DNA of 64,000 nt from Chitinophaga agri (GCF_010093065.1 NZ_CP048113.1:4464001-4528000); one strand, 5' to 3'. Shown: positions 26,140 through 35,742, counted from the stretch's first letter. The notes: generated by a model not told the origin, from the sequence alone. Numbers and translations are program-made.

Positions 26140-27132
26140 CTACTTAGCAGGCTGCTTGATTTCTTCTTTCCCGTTTTCTGCGTTAGCAGTCTTGATCACC
26201 GCAGCTTTCGTCCACTCAATGATCTCCTGTGCATGCTGCAGCGCAGTTTCATGTTCTTCCGGCGCAGGTGTCATTTTTGCAAATTTCGCCAGGTCCGCCA
26301 GACTTAACACGCCACGCAGCTTCTCACGCTGCTGGTTCAGAATAGTAACAGGCTTGATATGCTGTAACAGCTCTTCTGTTGTTTGTTCAAGCGCAGGGAT
26401 ATTAAACTGCTTCTCAAAATAGTTACGCAGAATATCTGTAAGACGGGTATAATATTGTTTTACATCTCCCTGCTGCCATACCTTCTCTGCCCTGAGCTGC
26501 TGCAATTGTTGCAGGGCCAGCTCGTAGTGAGGGACTGCCGGGACAACAGGTACCGGTACTTCTTTTTTAGGACGACTGCGGAAGTAGACGATCAGGCCGA
26601 TGGCAATTAATGTCACGGTGATACCTATAGCGAAATACAACCAGTAGTCCCAGAAATTCCAGGCCACCTGGCGCAGTCCTTTAATTGGCTTAAATGCCTG
26701 CGTGGTATCAACCTTTACGGTATTGACATCAATATACAGCGGTGCTGTAAATGCGGAATCAGTGATGTTACCACCACTTACCACATCAAAACGTAAAGCA
26801 GGAATATCCCATCTACCGGAGTCGAAGCTGGTCAGCACAATCGTTTGTCCCAGGAACTTTGTAGTACCCTGTGTAGTGGTGTCCAGCGGAGAGCGCCGCA
26901 CTACTTCAAAATGACCGAATGAATCCGGTATCTGAGGGAATACAATGTTCATGCCCTGTGGGGGCATGGTAACCGAAAGGCGCAGCTGGACCTGTTCTCC
27001 GAGACGTATACTTTCGGTATCTACGGTAGCCTTTATTTCACCCTGTTGCTGTGCGAAGGATGCAAAAGGCGCCAGGAAAAATCCAAGCAGGAAAAATAAA
27101 ATAAGACGTTTAACTATAATCAGTTTAGCCAT
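26140..27132 (-). CDS. BatD/DUF4381-like membrane protein of the MoxR operon
   Basis: 330 residues. A signal peptide (to FASFAQQ) is followed by an immunoglobulin-like periplasmic region (~26-155, with SIRLGEQVQLRLSVTMPPQG), a single membrane helix (~168-190, FAIGITVTLIAIGLIVYF), and a cytosolic helical region with YYTRLTDILRNYFEKQF, typical of the small DUF4381-type genes between DUF58 and BatA. Role unknown; probably an assembly or sensing partner of the MoxR/VWA complex. It lies 33 bp upstream of batA. Confidence 0.7.
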   Translation of the reverse strand: MAKLIIVKRLILFFLLGFFLAPFASFAQQQGEIKATVDTESIRLGEQVQLRLSVTMPPQGMNIVFPQIPDSFGHFEVVRRSPLDTTTQGTTKFLGQTIVLTSFDSGRWDIPALRFDVVSGGNITDSAFTAPLYIDVNTVKVDTTQAFKPIKGLRQVAWNFWDYWLYFAIGITVTLIAIGLIVYFRSRPKKEVPVPVVPAVPHYELALQQLQQLRAEKVWQQGDVKQYYTRLTDILRNYFEKQFNIPALEQTTEELLQHIKPVTILNQQREKLRGVLSLADLAKFAKMTPAPEEHETALQHAQEIIEWTKAAVIKTANAENGKEEIKQPAK

Positions 27133-27158
27133 GTTAATACTTGCTCAGCTTTAGACTA

Positions 27159-28022
27159 TCACCTGTTTACGAAAAAGCTCTGTAAGGCTTTTACATAATC
27201 TTCATCGGTACGGATACTAATAAGACCTGCGCCGCTTTTCTTAAAGGAATTACTGCAATACTGTACATGCTGATTAAACTGTTGTGTATAATACTGCTGT
27301 ACCTGTTTATCGGAAGAATCGACCCACTGACGTTCTCCTGTTTCCAGGTCGTTCATCTGGATCAATCCTACAGAAGGCAGTTCCTTATCGCGCTGGTCAT
27401 ACACATGTATGCCCACCATATCGTGACGTTTGGAGGCAATGTTCAGTGCATCCTGGTAACTACCCGTCAGGAAGTCACTCATCAGGAAAACGATACTTCT
27501 TTTCTTGGCAGCATTGTTAAAGAAACGCAGGGTCTCTTTAATGTTGGTACCTTTACGTTTCGGTTCGAAAGAGATCAGTTCACGGATGATGAACAGGATA
27601 TGCGATTTTCCTTTTTTAGGCGGAATATATTTCTCAACACCATCACTAAAAAAGATCACCCCTACCTTATCGTTATTGTTGATAGCTGAGAAGGCCAGTA
27701 CAGCACATAGTTCGGTGATCATATTCCGCTTGTTCTGTCTGGACGTACCGAAGATGGAGCTTTCGCTCACATCCACCATCAACATTACCGTGAGTTCACG
27801 TTCTTCTTCAAATACCTTCACAAACGGGTGATTGAAACGCGCAGTCACATTCCAGTCGATAGACCGGATATCATCTCCGAACTGGTATTCCCTTACTTCA
27901 CTGAAAGACATACCACGGCCTTTGAAAGCACTGTGATACTCACCTGAGAAGATGTGGTTGGAGAGGCCTCTGGTCTTTATTTCCAGCCTCCTTACCCTTT
28001 TTAATAATTCTGCAGTATCCAC
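27159..28022 (-). CDS. DUF58 domain protein of the MoxR operon
   Basis: 287 residues. It contains the DUF58 signature GDDIRSIDWNVTARFNHPFV (~48-67) and VWA-like folds starting MLMVDVSESSIFG with a partly degenerate MIDAS (DVSES). No signal peptide or membrane helix, so cytosolic. DUF58 proteins are paired with MoxR ATPases and thought to be their targets or adaptors. The gap to moxR is 52 bp and to the next gene 26 bp. Confidence 0.9.
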   Translation of the reverse strand: MDTAELLKRVRRLEIKTRGLSNHIFSGEYHSAFKGRGMSFSEVREYQFGDDIRSIDWNVTARFNHPFVKVFEEERELTVMLMVDVSESSIFGTSRQNKRNMITELCAVLAFSAINNNDKVGVIFFSDGVEKYIPPKKGKSHILFIIRELISFEPKRKGTNIKETLRFFNNAAKKRSIVFLMSDFLTGSYQDALNIASKRHDMVGIHVYDQRDKELPSVGLIQMNDLETGERQWVDSSDKQVQQYYTQQFNQHVQYCSNSFKKSGAGLISIRTDEDYVKALQSFFVNR

Positions 28023-28074
28023 CGGTAATGATTAAAATGAATAATGATGACTACTCCCGATTATGCAGTGACGA

Positions 28075-29076
28075 TTAAGGTACTTCCACAGCATTCAGGA
28101 TCTCGCTGAGGATGTTCTCGCTGGTTACGTTCTCTGCTTCTGCTTCATAGGTAAGCCCCACACGGTGACGCATTACATCAAAGCAGATGCTGCGTACGTC
28201 TTCAGGAATTACATACCCTCTGCGTTTTGTAAATGCATAGGCTTTTGCCGCGAGTGCCAGACTGATACTAGCCCTTGGAGAACCACCATAAGCGATCAAA
28301 GGCTTCAGTTTCTGCAGTTTATAGTCTTCCGGATTACGCGTAGCAAAAACGATATCGATGATATAGCGTTCAATTTTCTCATCCATATACACCTCGCGCA
28401 CCAGTTTACGGGCTTCGATGATATCAGATGTCTGTACGACAGGATTGATCTTCACGGCTGCCTGTGGGTTCAGGTTCTGACGGATGATATGACGTTCTTC
28501 TTCTTTAGTAGGGTAACCGATGGTTACTTTCAGCATGAAACGGTCTACCTGTGCCTCTGGCAGCATGTAGGTACCTTCCTGCTCTATCGGGTTCTGGGTG
28601 GCCAGTACCAGGAATGGCTCATCCAGCTTAAAAGTATTATCACCAATGGTGATCTGTCTTTCCTGCATTGCTTCCAGCAGCGCACTCTGCACCTTTGCCG
28701 GGGCGCGGTTGATCTCATCCGCCAGAATGAAGTTGGCGAAGATGGGACCACGACGTACTACAAACTCGTTCTTCTGCTGATTAAATAACATGGTACCAAT
28801 CACGTCTGCCGGCAGGAGGTCCGGCGTAAACTGAATACGGCTGAATTTTGCGTTGATGGCGGACGACAGTGATTTGATGGACAAGGTCTTTGCCAGACCC
28901 GGTACACCTTCCAGCAATACGTGACCACCTGCCAGTAAGCCGATAAGTAACCTTTCTACCATGTAACGCTGACCAACGATCGCCTTACCAAGTTCCAGGT
29001 TCAGCAGGTCCACAAATGCGCTGGCCTGATGGATCTTTTCGTTCAATTGACGGATATCATACGATGTATTCTCCAT
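28075..29076 (-). CDS. MoxR family AAA+ ATPase
   Basis: 333 residues. AAA+ core with Walker A GVPGLAKT (57-64), Walker B ILADEINRAP (~117-126), sensor 1 LATQNPIEQ and an arginine-finger region, then a helical lid. MoxR ATPases act as chaperones that remodel VWA/DUF58 partner proteins. First gene of a four-gene minus-strand operon. No TAnnTTTG box was found immediately upstream. Confidence 0.93.
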   Translation of the reverse strand: MENTSYDIRQLNEKIHQASAFVDLLNLELGKAIVGQRYMVERLLIGLLAGGHVLLEGVPGLAKTLSIKSLSSAINAKFSRIQFTPDLLPADVIGTMLFNQQKNEFVVRRGPIFANFILADEINRAPAKVQSALLEAMQERQITIGDNTFKLDEPFLVLATQNPIEQEGTYMLPEAQVDRFMLKVTIGYPTKEEERHIIRQNLNPQAAVKINPVVQTSDIIEARKLVREVYMDEKIERYIIDIVFATRNPEDYKLQKLKPLIAYGGSPRASISLALAAKAYAFTKRRGYVIPEDVRSICFDVMRHRVGLTYEAEAENVTSENILSEILNAVEVP

Positions 29077-29335
29077 GCTTATATATTATTTACAAGTTTG
29101 CTAAAGTAAACATTCCCCGGGTAATACCCCGCGCCACGCGCAGGAGCCGCCCGTTAAAATGCTGTTAATAATACCATTATAAATGACATTTTACGCATTA
29201 CGTCCATTGATTATCAGGATACTCAGGTTTTTCCAGGTGTGCCTATATCAGAAAATGGTCATTCATAAGTTACACTAACTCATGCGACCAAATTAATAAA
29301 GCCTGACCATATTTATATCATCTTTTTTTATCACG
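29077..29335. other. Intergenic region between moxR and the 29390 gene
   Basis: About 310 bp in all separate the divergent genes. It holds a GC-rich stretch near 29120-29150 and AT-rich flanks, with no ORF of note. A plus-strand -7 box is annotated at 29336; nothing else was recognised. Confidence 0.5.
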
Positions 29336-29343
29336 TACATTTG
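29336..29343 (+). promoter_or_regulatory. -7 box for the 29390 gene
   Basis: TACATTTG matches TAnnTTTG, 46 bp before the ATG at 29390. It predicts a leader of about 40 nt. Confidence 0.45.
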
Positions 29344-29389
29344 CAGCCATAACTTCTCCATACGGAGCTCATAATTAAATATTTAGAAG

Positions 29390-29731
29390 ATGCAGGAAGA
29401 ATTTGCGCAGCAATGGATACGGGTGGAGGAAATGCTGACAGAACGTTTCGGTAAGAAACCCAATATGGAAGCGATCCTTTTTTTAATAGGTATCCAGGAG
29501 CTGAATCATATAAAAAAGAAATTTACCAAAGAGCAAAAGCAGGACCTCATGCATGTGGCCACCTGTACACTGCTCAGCCAGAGCGGCTATTATGAAGTAC
29601 AGGGCCGCGACAAGGACGGCTGGCCTCATTTTAAGGAAGTACAACCGGTTCCTAAAATGAGTATGCCCGAACAGGAACGGTTCTTAAAGGAGCATATCAT
29701 TGCTTATTTTGATGATCTTGAGGGACGCTAA
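29390..29731 (+). CDS. Small conserved hypothetical protein
   Basis: 113 residues, no signal peptide, helical at the N-terminus (EEFAQQWIRVEEMLTERFGK). KPNMEAILFLIGIQELNHIK is followed by KEQKQDLMHVATCTLLSQSG and GWPHFKEV. No catalytic motif. Similar proteins appear widely in Bacteroidota and their function is not known. A cyclophilin gene follows 233 bp downstream; the DNA between them shows no convincing gene. Confidence 0.7.
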   Translation: MQEEFAQQWIRVEEMLTERFGKKPNMEAILFLIGIQELNHIKKKFTKEQKQDLMHVATCTLLSQSGYYEVQGRDKDGWPHFKEVQPVPKMSMPEQERFLKEHIIAYFDDLEGR

Positions 29732-29964
29732 AAGTGTCCCTCCCTCTCACACCCACCAACCCATCATACAAGATTTCCCTCCTGACCACGCCCTGGCTGC
29801 ATACAGCGGGAATACCGGAAAAACAGAAAATGGCAGAACATAATGACAAGGCCATACGTTTTTATGCAAAACAAGGCGTCGGAAAAATCCGGAAAACAAT
29901 ACTTTCTCAGCAGCAGCCTACAAGACGCCGCTGTCTGATGAAAACAAACTCATAAAATACCCGC

Positions 29965-30624
29965 ATGAAAAAAACGCTACTGCTGCTAGTATTGTTACTA
30001 TCTTTTGGCGCCGCTGCCGCTAAGAACAGGAAAGTAAAGATCATTACGCCTTACGGCACCATGATCATCAAACTGTACGATCAGACGCCTAAACACCGGG
30101 ATAATTTCATCAAACTGGTGAAGGCACATTTTTATGACAGCACACTTTTTCACCGGGTTATCAACACATTTATGATACAGGGCGGCGATCCTGATTCCAA
30201 ACATGCACAACCTGGCGCCGTGCTTGGCAACGGAGACACCAACTATACCATTCCGGCAGAATTTCAGCTGGACCTTTTTCATGCAAAAGGCGCACTGGCA
30301 GCAGCACGCGATGACAATCCCACTAAAGCCAGTTCCGGTTGCCAGTTCTACATTGTGCAGGGGAAAAAGTGGACAGACGAGCAATTAGATCAACTTGAAA
30401 AGACACGCCTTGGCGGTCGTAAAATACCTGTCGATCAAAGGGAATACTATAAGCAATATGGTGGAACACCACAGCTGGACCAGAGCTACACCGTCTTCGG
30501 ACAGGTAGTCAAAGGACTTGATGTGATCGATAAGATCGCCACTCAGCAAAAGGATGCCCATGATCGTCCGCTTACTGACGTGCCCATGAAGATCCGGATC
30601 ATACATAAGTTCCTTTTCTTCTAG
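29965..30624 (+). CDS. Exported cyclophilin-type peptidyl-prolyl isomerase
   Basis: 219 residues. A signal peptide ([19 protein letters not shown]) directs it to the periplasm. The cyclophilin core includes [15 protein letters not shown] (~53-67), which supplies the catalytic Arg and Gln, and [11 protein letters not shown]. An inserted ~45-residue segment between QGKKW and YTVFGQV carries many charged residues. It catalyses cis-trans proline isomerisation of exported proteins. gcvH starts 53 bp downstream on the same strand. Confidence 0.92.
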   Translation: MKKTLLLLVLLLSFGAAAAKNRKVKIITPYGTMIIKLYDQTPKHRDNFIKLVKAHFYDSTLFHRVINTFMIQGGDPDSKHAQPGAVLGNGDTNYTIPAEFQLDLFHAKGALAAARDDNPTKASSGCQFYIVQGKKWTDEQLDQLEKTRLGGRKIPVDQREYYKQYGGTPQLDQSYTVFGQVVKGLDVIDKIATQQKDAHDRPLTDVPMKIRIIHKFLFF

Positions 30625-30677
30625 GATATTATTCAATCGGAATTTCATTAATTTTACCGCTTAAAATCAAACTCGCC

Positions 30678-31058
30678 ATGAATTTTCCATCTAACCTGCG
30701 TTACACCAAAGACCACGAATGGGTATTACTGGAAGGTAATACAGCTACTATCGGTATTACTGAATTCGCACAACGTGAATTAGGTGACATCGTATTTGTA
30801 GACATTCCGACCGTAGGCAAATCTCTTGAAGCTGAAGAAGTATTCGGTACAGTAGAAGCTGTGAAAACTGTTTCTGACCTGTTCCTGCCAGTAGCGGGTA
30901 CAATCAATGAATTGAATGAAGAACTGGATGGTTCTCCTGAACTGGTAAACTCAGATCCATACGGTGATGGCTGGATGGTTAAAATGACCGTTAACAATCC
31001 TAAAGATGTAGAAGCACTGCTGGATGCTGCTGCTTATGCATCACTGGTGGGCGAATAA
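30678..31058 (+). CDS. gcvH: Glycine cleavage system H protein
   Basis: 126 residues, normal for GcvH. It carries the lipoyl domain with [12 protein letters not shown], in which Lys63 is the lipoylation site. It shuttles the aminomethyl intermediate between the P, T and L proteins of the glycine cleavage complex. The other gcv genes are not in this window. A VanZ gene follows after a terminator hairpin, an arrangement seen in other Bacteroidota. Confidence 0.96.
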   Translation: MNFPSNLRYTKDHEWVLLEGNTATIGITEFAQRELGDIVFVDIPTVGKSLEAEEVFGTVEAVKTVSDLFLPVAGTINELNEELDGSPELVNSDPYGDGWMVKMTVNNPKDVEALLDAAAYASLVGE

Positions 31059-31096
31059 TTCCGATTACTCTCCACACGATATTTTAATAAAAGGTT

Positions 31097-31115
31097 AAAA
31101 AGGGTATGCCCTTTT
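31097..31115 (+). terminator. Terminator of gcvH
   Basis: A 7-bp stem AAAAGGG/CCCTTTT around TATG lies 39 bp after the gcvH stop. A second weaker stem with AAGGTTATAA arms follows at 31123-31160. Confidence 0.55.
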
Positions 31116-31178
31116 AAAGTTTAAGGTTATAAGGTTGGTAACAACTTTATAACCTTATAACTTTACGGCCTAAACCTG

Positions 31179-31574
31179 ATGACAGTGCCAGCAATGAGAA
31201 TTATTCGATACTACCTTCCCGCAACGATCTGGATACTATTGGTACTTTATTTATGTACAATACCTGGCGAGAAAGTACCCTCTAATCCATTCTTCGAGAA
31301 GATCCATATGGATAAGATCGTACACATGGGGTTATTTGGCGGAACAGTATTTTTTCTTTGTCTCGGCGTATATCTTCAGAAAAGAATGATCTCCCGGTTC
31401 ACCCTGACCGTTATCGCTATCGCTGCTGCCTTCTACGGACTGGCGATTGAATACATCCAGAAATATTTCGCTGTTCACCGCAGCTTCGACATGAACGATG
31501 TCGCTGCTGATACCGTAGGTGCCATTGCCGGTGTCATTGCTTTCAACCTTGTCAGAAAGTGGTGGCTTAAGTAA
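31179..31574 (+). CDS. VanZ family membrane protein
   Basis: 131 residues with three to four membrane helices. The pattern KIVHMGLFGGTVFFLC, followed by a middle helix and DMNDVAADTVGAIAGVIAF, is typical of VanZ-like proteins: small membrane proteins of unknown biochemical role, some linked to glycopeptide resistance. The ATG at 31179 is used; an internal ATG at residue 6 (MRIIRYY) is an equally plausible start. Its last 8 bp overlap the convergent CDF gene. Confidence 0.85.
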   Translation: MTVPAMRIIRYYLPATIWILLVLYLCTIPGEKVPSNPFFEKIHMDKIVHMGLFGGTVFFLCLGVYLQKRMISRFTLTVIAIAAAFYGLAIEYIQKYFAVHRSFDMNDVAADTVGAIAGVIAFNLVRKWWLK

Positions 31575-32478
31575 GCTCCTTTCCTGGCTCTGGTTGTACA
31601 ATAATAAAATGTATCAGTGGATAAACCGCTATGATACTTTTTCTGATCCGCAAGATCGCTTCATTGATATCTTCCGTGTCCTGTTCATCTTTAAATGTGA
31701 CCATCAGTAACAACATCACTTCTTCCGGTGACTGATAGGTAGAGAAAATATGCTGCACTTTTATAACTGCCGGATCACGCTCTACCAGCGTACGTATGTG
31801 CAGCTGTGTAGCCGGTGCAATACCTTCTCCCATCAGCAGGCTGCGGCTTTCCCTGGCCAGTAGCACCGACACGATCGTCAGTATAACGCCCACTATCAGA
31901 GAGGCGACTCCGTCCAGATATGGATTGTTGTAGTGATGCCCCAGATAGACCATCAGTGCTACTACCAGCAGCCCTATGACCGCTGCCCCATCCTCGAATA
32001 ACACAATAAAACTTGCCGGATCTTTACTCCGGTGAATAGCTGTCCACCACGACAGTTCCCCACGCACCTTATCAAACTCCCTGACCGCGACTATCAGTGA
32101 CGTACCTTCGAACACCAGTGAAAATGCCAATACGATATAATTCCAGGTAGGATCTTCCAGGGGTGGCGGATGTTTGATGTGGATGACGCCCTGGTAGAAT
32201 GAGATACAGCCGCCCATACCAAAAATGAGTATGGAAACGATAAATGACCAGAAATAGATCTCTTTGCCGTATCCGAAAGGTCGTCTTTCATCAGGAGAAC
32301 GCTTACTCCGCCTGATGCCAAGCAGCAATAACAACTGATTCGTGGTATCCACAACAGAATGCACCCCTTCAGATATCATGGCGGAACTGCTGGTTGCCGC
32401 ACCTGATATAAATTTGATCACTGCTATCAGAAGATTAGCTGCCAGCGCAGTGAAAATGGTTTTATTATTAGCTGCCAT
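31567..32478 (-). CDS. Cation diffusion facilitator (CDF) metal exporter
   Basis: 303 residues with six membrane segments. The metal site in helix 2 reads SEGVHSVVDT with His40 and Asp44, and the helix-5 site is DGAAVIG. A C-terminal cytosolic domain (~210-303) resembles the CDF dimerisation domain. It probably exports Zn2+, Fe2+ or Mn2+ by proton antiport; specificity cannot be read. It overlaps the VanZ gene tail-to-tail by 8 bp, so no terminator separates them. Confidence 0.9.
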   Translation of the reverse strand: MAANNKTIFTALAANLLIAVIKFISGAATSSSAMISEGVHSVVDTTNQLLLLLGIRRSKRSPDERRPFGYGKEIYFWSFIVSILIFGMGGCISFYQGVIHIKHPPPLEDPTWNYIVLAFSLVFEGTSLIVAVREFDKVRGELSWWTAIHRSKDPASFIVLFEDGAAVIGLLVVALMVYLGHHYNNPYLDGVASLIVGVILTIVSVLLARESRSLLMGEGIAPATQLHIRTLVERDPAVIKVQHIFSTYQSPEEVMLLLMVTFKDEQDTEDINEAILRIRKSIIAVYPLIHFIIVQPEPGKELT

Positions 32479-32526
32479 ATATAGGCTGTGACCGCAAAAT
32501 CATGCCAATGGCCATCTAAAAAAAAT

Positions 32527-32547
32527 GCCCCCGCTTTTGACGGAGGC
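32527..32547 (-). terminator. Terminator of the OmpA-like gene
   Basis: A 7-bp stem with one G-U pair (GCCTCCG/CGGGGGC on the minus strand) is followed on that strand by A and a T-run. It lies 35 bp beyond the stop at 32582. Confidence 0.7.
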
Positions 32548-32581
32548 ACCTGTTATATGCTAATATCGATTCAACTATATA

Positions 32582-33259
32582 TTACTGACCAGATTCTTTC
32601 TGTGCGTCAGATTTCATCTTCTCATTAGCGAAGATAGAGAATTCCACACGACGGTTCTTAGCTTTGTTTGCATCAGAATTGTTAGGCACTTTCGGTTGTG
32701 TGGCACCATACCAGAAAGTTTGTACGCGGTTGGCAGCAACACCCTGTGCTTTCAGGTAAGTAGCTACCGCATTTGCACGTTTTTCAGACAGCGTCATGTT
32801 ATATTGGTATGTACCGGTAGTGTCAGTATGACCTTCTACACGTACATATGTATCCGGATATTTATTCAGGATAGTAGCCAGATCTTTAATATTCTGCTGT
32901 GCCTGTGCGGTCAGATCAGATTTATCAAATCCAAACAGTACACCTGAAGCAAAGGTTACATTGATACCTTCACCTACACGCTCAACTGTTGCATTAGGTA
33001 CTTCATTTTTGATCTCCTGTGCCTGCTTGTCCATCTTTTTACCGATCAGCACACCAGCACCACCACCTACGGCAGCACCGATAATAGCACCCAAAGCAGT
33101 GTTACCAGCTGCTTTACCAATAATAGCACCGGTAGCAGCACCACCACCAACACCGATTACGGCGCCTTTCTTGGTGTTATCCATACCTTGCCAGGTTTTA
33201 CAACCAAACAACAGGGAGGCGGACAGTAAAATAGCTACAATAGCATGTATCCTTTTCAT
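32582..33259 (-). CDS. OmpA-family lipoprotein with glycine zipper
   Basis: 225 residues. The signal peptide ends in a lipobox (SASLLFGC). Residues ~33-75 form a glycine zipper (GVGGGAATGAIIGKAAG and repeats). The C-terminal ~115 residues are an OmpA-like peptidoglycan-binding domain with GHTDTTG and LSEKRANAVATYL. It anchors the outer membrane to peptidoglycan. A TACATTTG box 120 bp upstream probably drives it. Confidence 0.93.
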   Translation of the reverse strand: MKRIHAIVAILLSASLLFGCKTWQGMDNTKKGAVIGVGGGAATGAIIGKAAGNTALGAIIGAAVGGGAGVLIGKKMDKQAQEIKNEVPNATVERVGEGINVTFASGVLFGFDKSDLTAQAQQNIKDLATILNKYPDTYVRVEGHTDTTGTYQYNMTLSEKRANAVATYLKAQGVAANRVQTFWYGATQPKVPNNSDANKAKNRRVEFSIFANEKMKSDAQKESGQ

Positions 33260-33378
33260 CTTGATTAATTTAAACGTTCTTTTGAATTGCTAAGTTGTTA
33301 AGCGTATTACCCTAGACAAATATGCTGCCAGTTTTTTAAACAGGCAGCATACCAGTATACTAGATATTACGAGCGGCG

Positions 33379-33386
33379 CAAATGTA
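33379..33386 (-). promoter_or_regulatory. -7 box for the OmpA-like gene
   Basis: The minus strand reads TACATTTG. It lies 120 bp before the ATG at 33259, which would give a leader of about 110 nt. Confidence 0.4.
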
Positions 33387-33438
33387 ATACTAATAATTAT
33401 TATGAAATAACATATATATACACATTGCTGCCGGCTTA

Positions 33439-34503
33439 TTAACTACCCATCTTCATCTTCTCTGCGTTCTCCGCAAACTGTAATGCCTGCACCATCTCCT
33501 GAATGTCTCCGTTCATAAATGCATCCAGATTGTACATTGTCATGCCGATACGGTGATCGGTTACACGGCCCTGCGGATAGTTGTAAGTTCTGATCTTCGC
33601 TGAACGGTCGCCGGTAGATACAAGGCTCTTACGCTGGGAAGCAATTGCCTCCTCATGCTTACGCACGGCCGCTTCGTAAATACGGCTACGTAACATTTTC
33701 ATCGCAATGTCCCTGTTGGAGTGCTGGCTACGACCTTCCTGACACTCTACCACCACACCGGTCGGAATATGCGTCAGACGAACTGCGGACTCGGTCTTGT
33801 TTACGTGCTGACCACCCGCACCGGAGGAACGGAATGTGTCCATTTTAATATCTGCCTCTCTCACATCTACGTCCACCTCTTCCGCTTCCGGCAGGATCGC
33901 CACCGTAGCAGCAGAAGTATGTACACGGCCCTGCGTCTCTGTAGCTGGTACACGCTGTACACGGTGCACCCCTGACTCAAACTTCAGGGTACCATATACA
34001 TCGTCACCGGTCACTTCTACCACCACCTCTTTATAACCACCCGCAGCGCCCGGGGTCTCACTCATAATAGCTGTACTCCAGCCCTTTGTCTCGCAATAGC
34101 GCAGGTACATACGCAGCAGGTCGCCGGCGAAGAGGCTGGCCTCATCACCACCGGTACCACCACGGATCTCCAGCATCGCATTTTTCTCATCCTGTGGATC
34201 TTTAGGGATCAACAGGTTACGGATATCCTCCTCCTGCTGGTTTTTCAACAGTTGCAGCGCTTCTGTTTCCTCCTTGGCCAGTTCTCTCATTTCCTCATCT
34301 CCACTATCCAGGACTTCTTTATTAAAGGCGATATTGTCCAGTGTCTTCATATAGGCATCATGCGCCTTTACGATCTTTTCCAGCTGACGATACTCTTTAC
34401 TCAGCTTGCTGAACTGCTTATTGTCACTAACTACCTCAGGATTTGTCAGTGCCAGCGATACCTGCTCAAAGCGGCCTTTTATCGCATCAAGTTTATCTAT
34501 CAT
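33439..34503 (-). CDS. prfA: Peptide chain release factor 1
   Basis: 354 residues from the ATG at 34503 (MIDKLDAIKGRF), which matches family starts; an upstream in-frame ATG at 34569 would add 22 unrelated residues and is rejected. The codon-recognition PAT (186-188) assigns it to RF1 (UAA/UAG). The catalytic GGQ is at 230-232. It hydrolyses peptidyl-tRNA at stop codons. It is divergent from the amidohydrolase gene. Confidence 0.97.
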   Translation of the reverse strand: MIDKLDAIKGRFEQVSLALTNPEVVSDNKQFSKLSKEYRQLEKIVKAHDAYMKTLDNIAFNKEVLDSGDEEMRELAKEETEALQLLKNQQEEDIRNLLIPKDPQDEKNAMLEIRGGTGGDEASLFAGDLLRMYLRYCETKGWSTAIMSETPGAAGGYKEVVVEVTGDDVYGTLKFESGVHRVQRVPATETQGRVHTSAATVAILPEAEEVDVDVREADIKMDTFRSSGAGGQHVNKTESAVRLTHIPTGVVVECQEGRSQHSNRDIAMKMLRSRIYEAAVRKHEEAIASQRKSLVSTGDRSAKIRTYNYPQGRVTDHRIGMTMYNLDAFMNGDIQEMVQALQFAENAEKMKMGS

Positions 34504-34506
34504 AAT

Positions 34507-34514
34507 TATCTTTG
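34507..34514 (+). promoter_or_regulatory. -7 box for the amidohydrolase gene
   Basis: TATCTTTG (TAnnTTTG), 74 bp before the ATG at 34588. It lies just outside the prfA start codon, so this promoter and the prfA promoter face each other across 52 bp. Confidence 0.35.
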
Positions 34515-34566
34515 TTGGGAGAGGAAACGGATGGGCCGGATGGCTGTCATTTCCCCTGACTGGGCG

Positions 34567-34574
34567 CAAAATTA
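34567..34574 (-). promoter_or_regulatory. -7 box for prfA
   Basis: The minus strand reads TAATTTTG. It lies 64 bp before the prfA ATG at 34503. Confidence 0.4.
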
Positions 34575-34587
34575 ATATAATTACTAC

Positions 34588-35742
34588 ATGTCTGAACAGC
34601 TGAAATTTAAAGGAACGGCATTATTTAACGGGCGGCAGCTACTACCCGGCAGTATGGTACTGATATTATCTGATACAGGCATTGTACAGGATATTGTACA
34701 TGAAAGTGAAGCAGGAGAGGGGGTCAGGGCGCTGAACGGCATTGTCAGCCCGGGTTTTGTCAATACGCACTGTCACCTGGAATTATCGCATATGGGTGGT
34801 ATTATTCCCGAAGGGACCGGTTTACCGGCCTTCCTGACCAGTGTCATGGAGAAAAGAGGCCAGCAGGACACTACCGCACAGGAAGCTGCCATGCTGAAGG
34901 CTTCCACTAAAATGTGGGAGGGTGGAATATCCGCCATAGGCGATATCTGCAACGGCACGGCCTCTCTGGCCCTGAAAAAAGACAGCCCGGTGTACTATCA
35001 CTCTTTTGTGGAAAGTCTGGGGTTCGCTCCTGGCTTTGCCCAGCAACGGTATGACTACAGCATGAACGTATTGGCGCAATTCAGAGCGATCAATGGGCCC
35101 GGGCACTCCTGTTCGATTGTTCCCCATGCCCCGTATTCTGTCAGTGACGCCCTGTTCTCCCTGCTGGCAGCTACCCCCGGTAATACACCTGTGAGCATCC
35201 ACAACCAGGAATGTGAGTCAGAAAACGAGCTCTATCAGGATAAAACAGGGGCATTCCTTGACTTCTACCAGCATTTTAACATGGATGCTGCTGCATTCCA
35301 GGCGACAGGGACCAACAGTTTACCAGCGTGGCTGCCATGGTTCAAACACCTTCCGGTCATCCTGGTACATAACACCTATACTACCGAAAAAGATATTGCG
35401 TTCACCAGGGAGCAGGCCCCTAATGCTTATTGGTGTCTTTGTCCGCAGGCCAACCTTTACATAGAAAAACGCCTGCCCGACATCCCCCTGTTACGTAGCC
35501 AGCGATGCACCATTACCCTCGGCACGGACAGTCTGGCGTCCAATCACCAGTTATCTATCTGGCAGGAAATTCAGACCATCCGTAAGCACTATTCAAACAT
35601 TGCATTAGAGGAAATATTACAGTGGGCAACGCTTAACGGCGCAATGGCATTGGGAATTGCGGGAAAATATGGCAGCTTTGAAAAAGGAAAACAGCCAGGC
35701 GTCATATTAATAGATGAACTGGAAAGCCGCAGGATTCTATAA
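34588..35742 (+). CDS. Amidohydrolase superfamily deaminase/hydrolase
   Basis: 384 residues, cytosolic. A TIM-barrel amidohydrolase with the metal-binding HxH (NTHCHLELSH, His61 and His63), later VPHAPYSVS, the VHNTYT histidine and GTDSLASNH, which bears the catalytic Asp. This is the subtype III/TrzA-like group of aminohydrolases. Possible substrates include aminofutalosine or S-adenosylhomocysteine-type nucleosides; there is not enough here to choose. The MscS gene follows 37 bp downstream. Confidence 0.85.
   Translation: MSEQLKFKGTALFNGRQLLPGSMVLILSDTGIVQDIVHESEAGEGVRALNGIVSPGFVNTHCHLELSHMGGIIPEGTGLPAFLTSVMEKRGQQDTTAQEAAMLKASTKMWEGGISAIGDICNGTASLALKKDSPVYYHSFVESLGFAPGFAQQRYDYSMNVLAQFRAINGPGHSCSIVPHAPYSVSDALFSLLAATPGNTPVSIHNQECESENELYQDKTGAFLDFYQHFNMDAAAFQATGTNSLPAWLPWFKHLPVILVHNTYTTEKDIAFTREQAPNAYWCLCPQANLYIEKRLPDIPLLRSQRCTITLGTDSLASNHQLSIWQEIQTIRKHYSNIALEEILQWATLNGAMALGIAGKYGSFEKGKQPGVILIDELESRRIL

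Noticed and set aside
29734..29955. 73-codon ORF with a GTG start between the 29390 gene and the cyclophilin
   Set aside because: Composition is unlike neighbouring genes (Pro/Thr-rich then basic), no family block, and other frames of the same DNA look equally plausible. It may be non-coding.
34504..34569. Longer N-terminus for prfA
   Set aside because: The 22 extra residues do not match RF1 starts and overlap the predicted promoter region.
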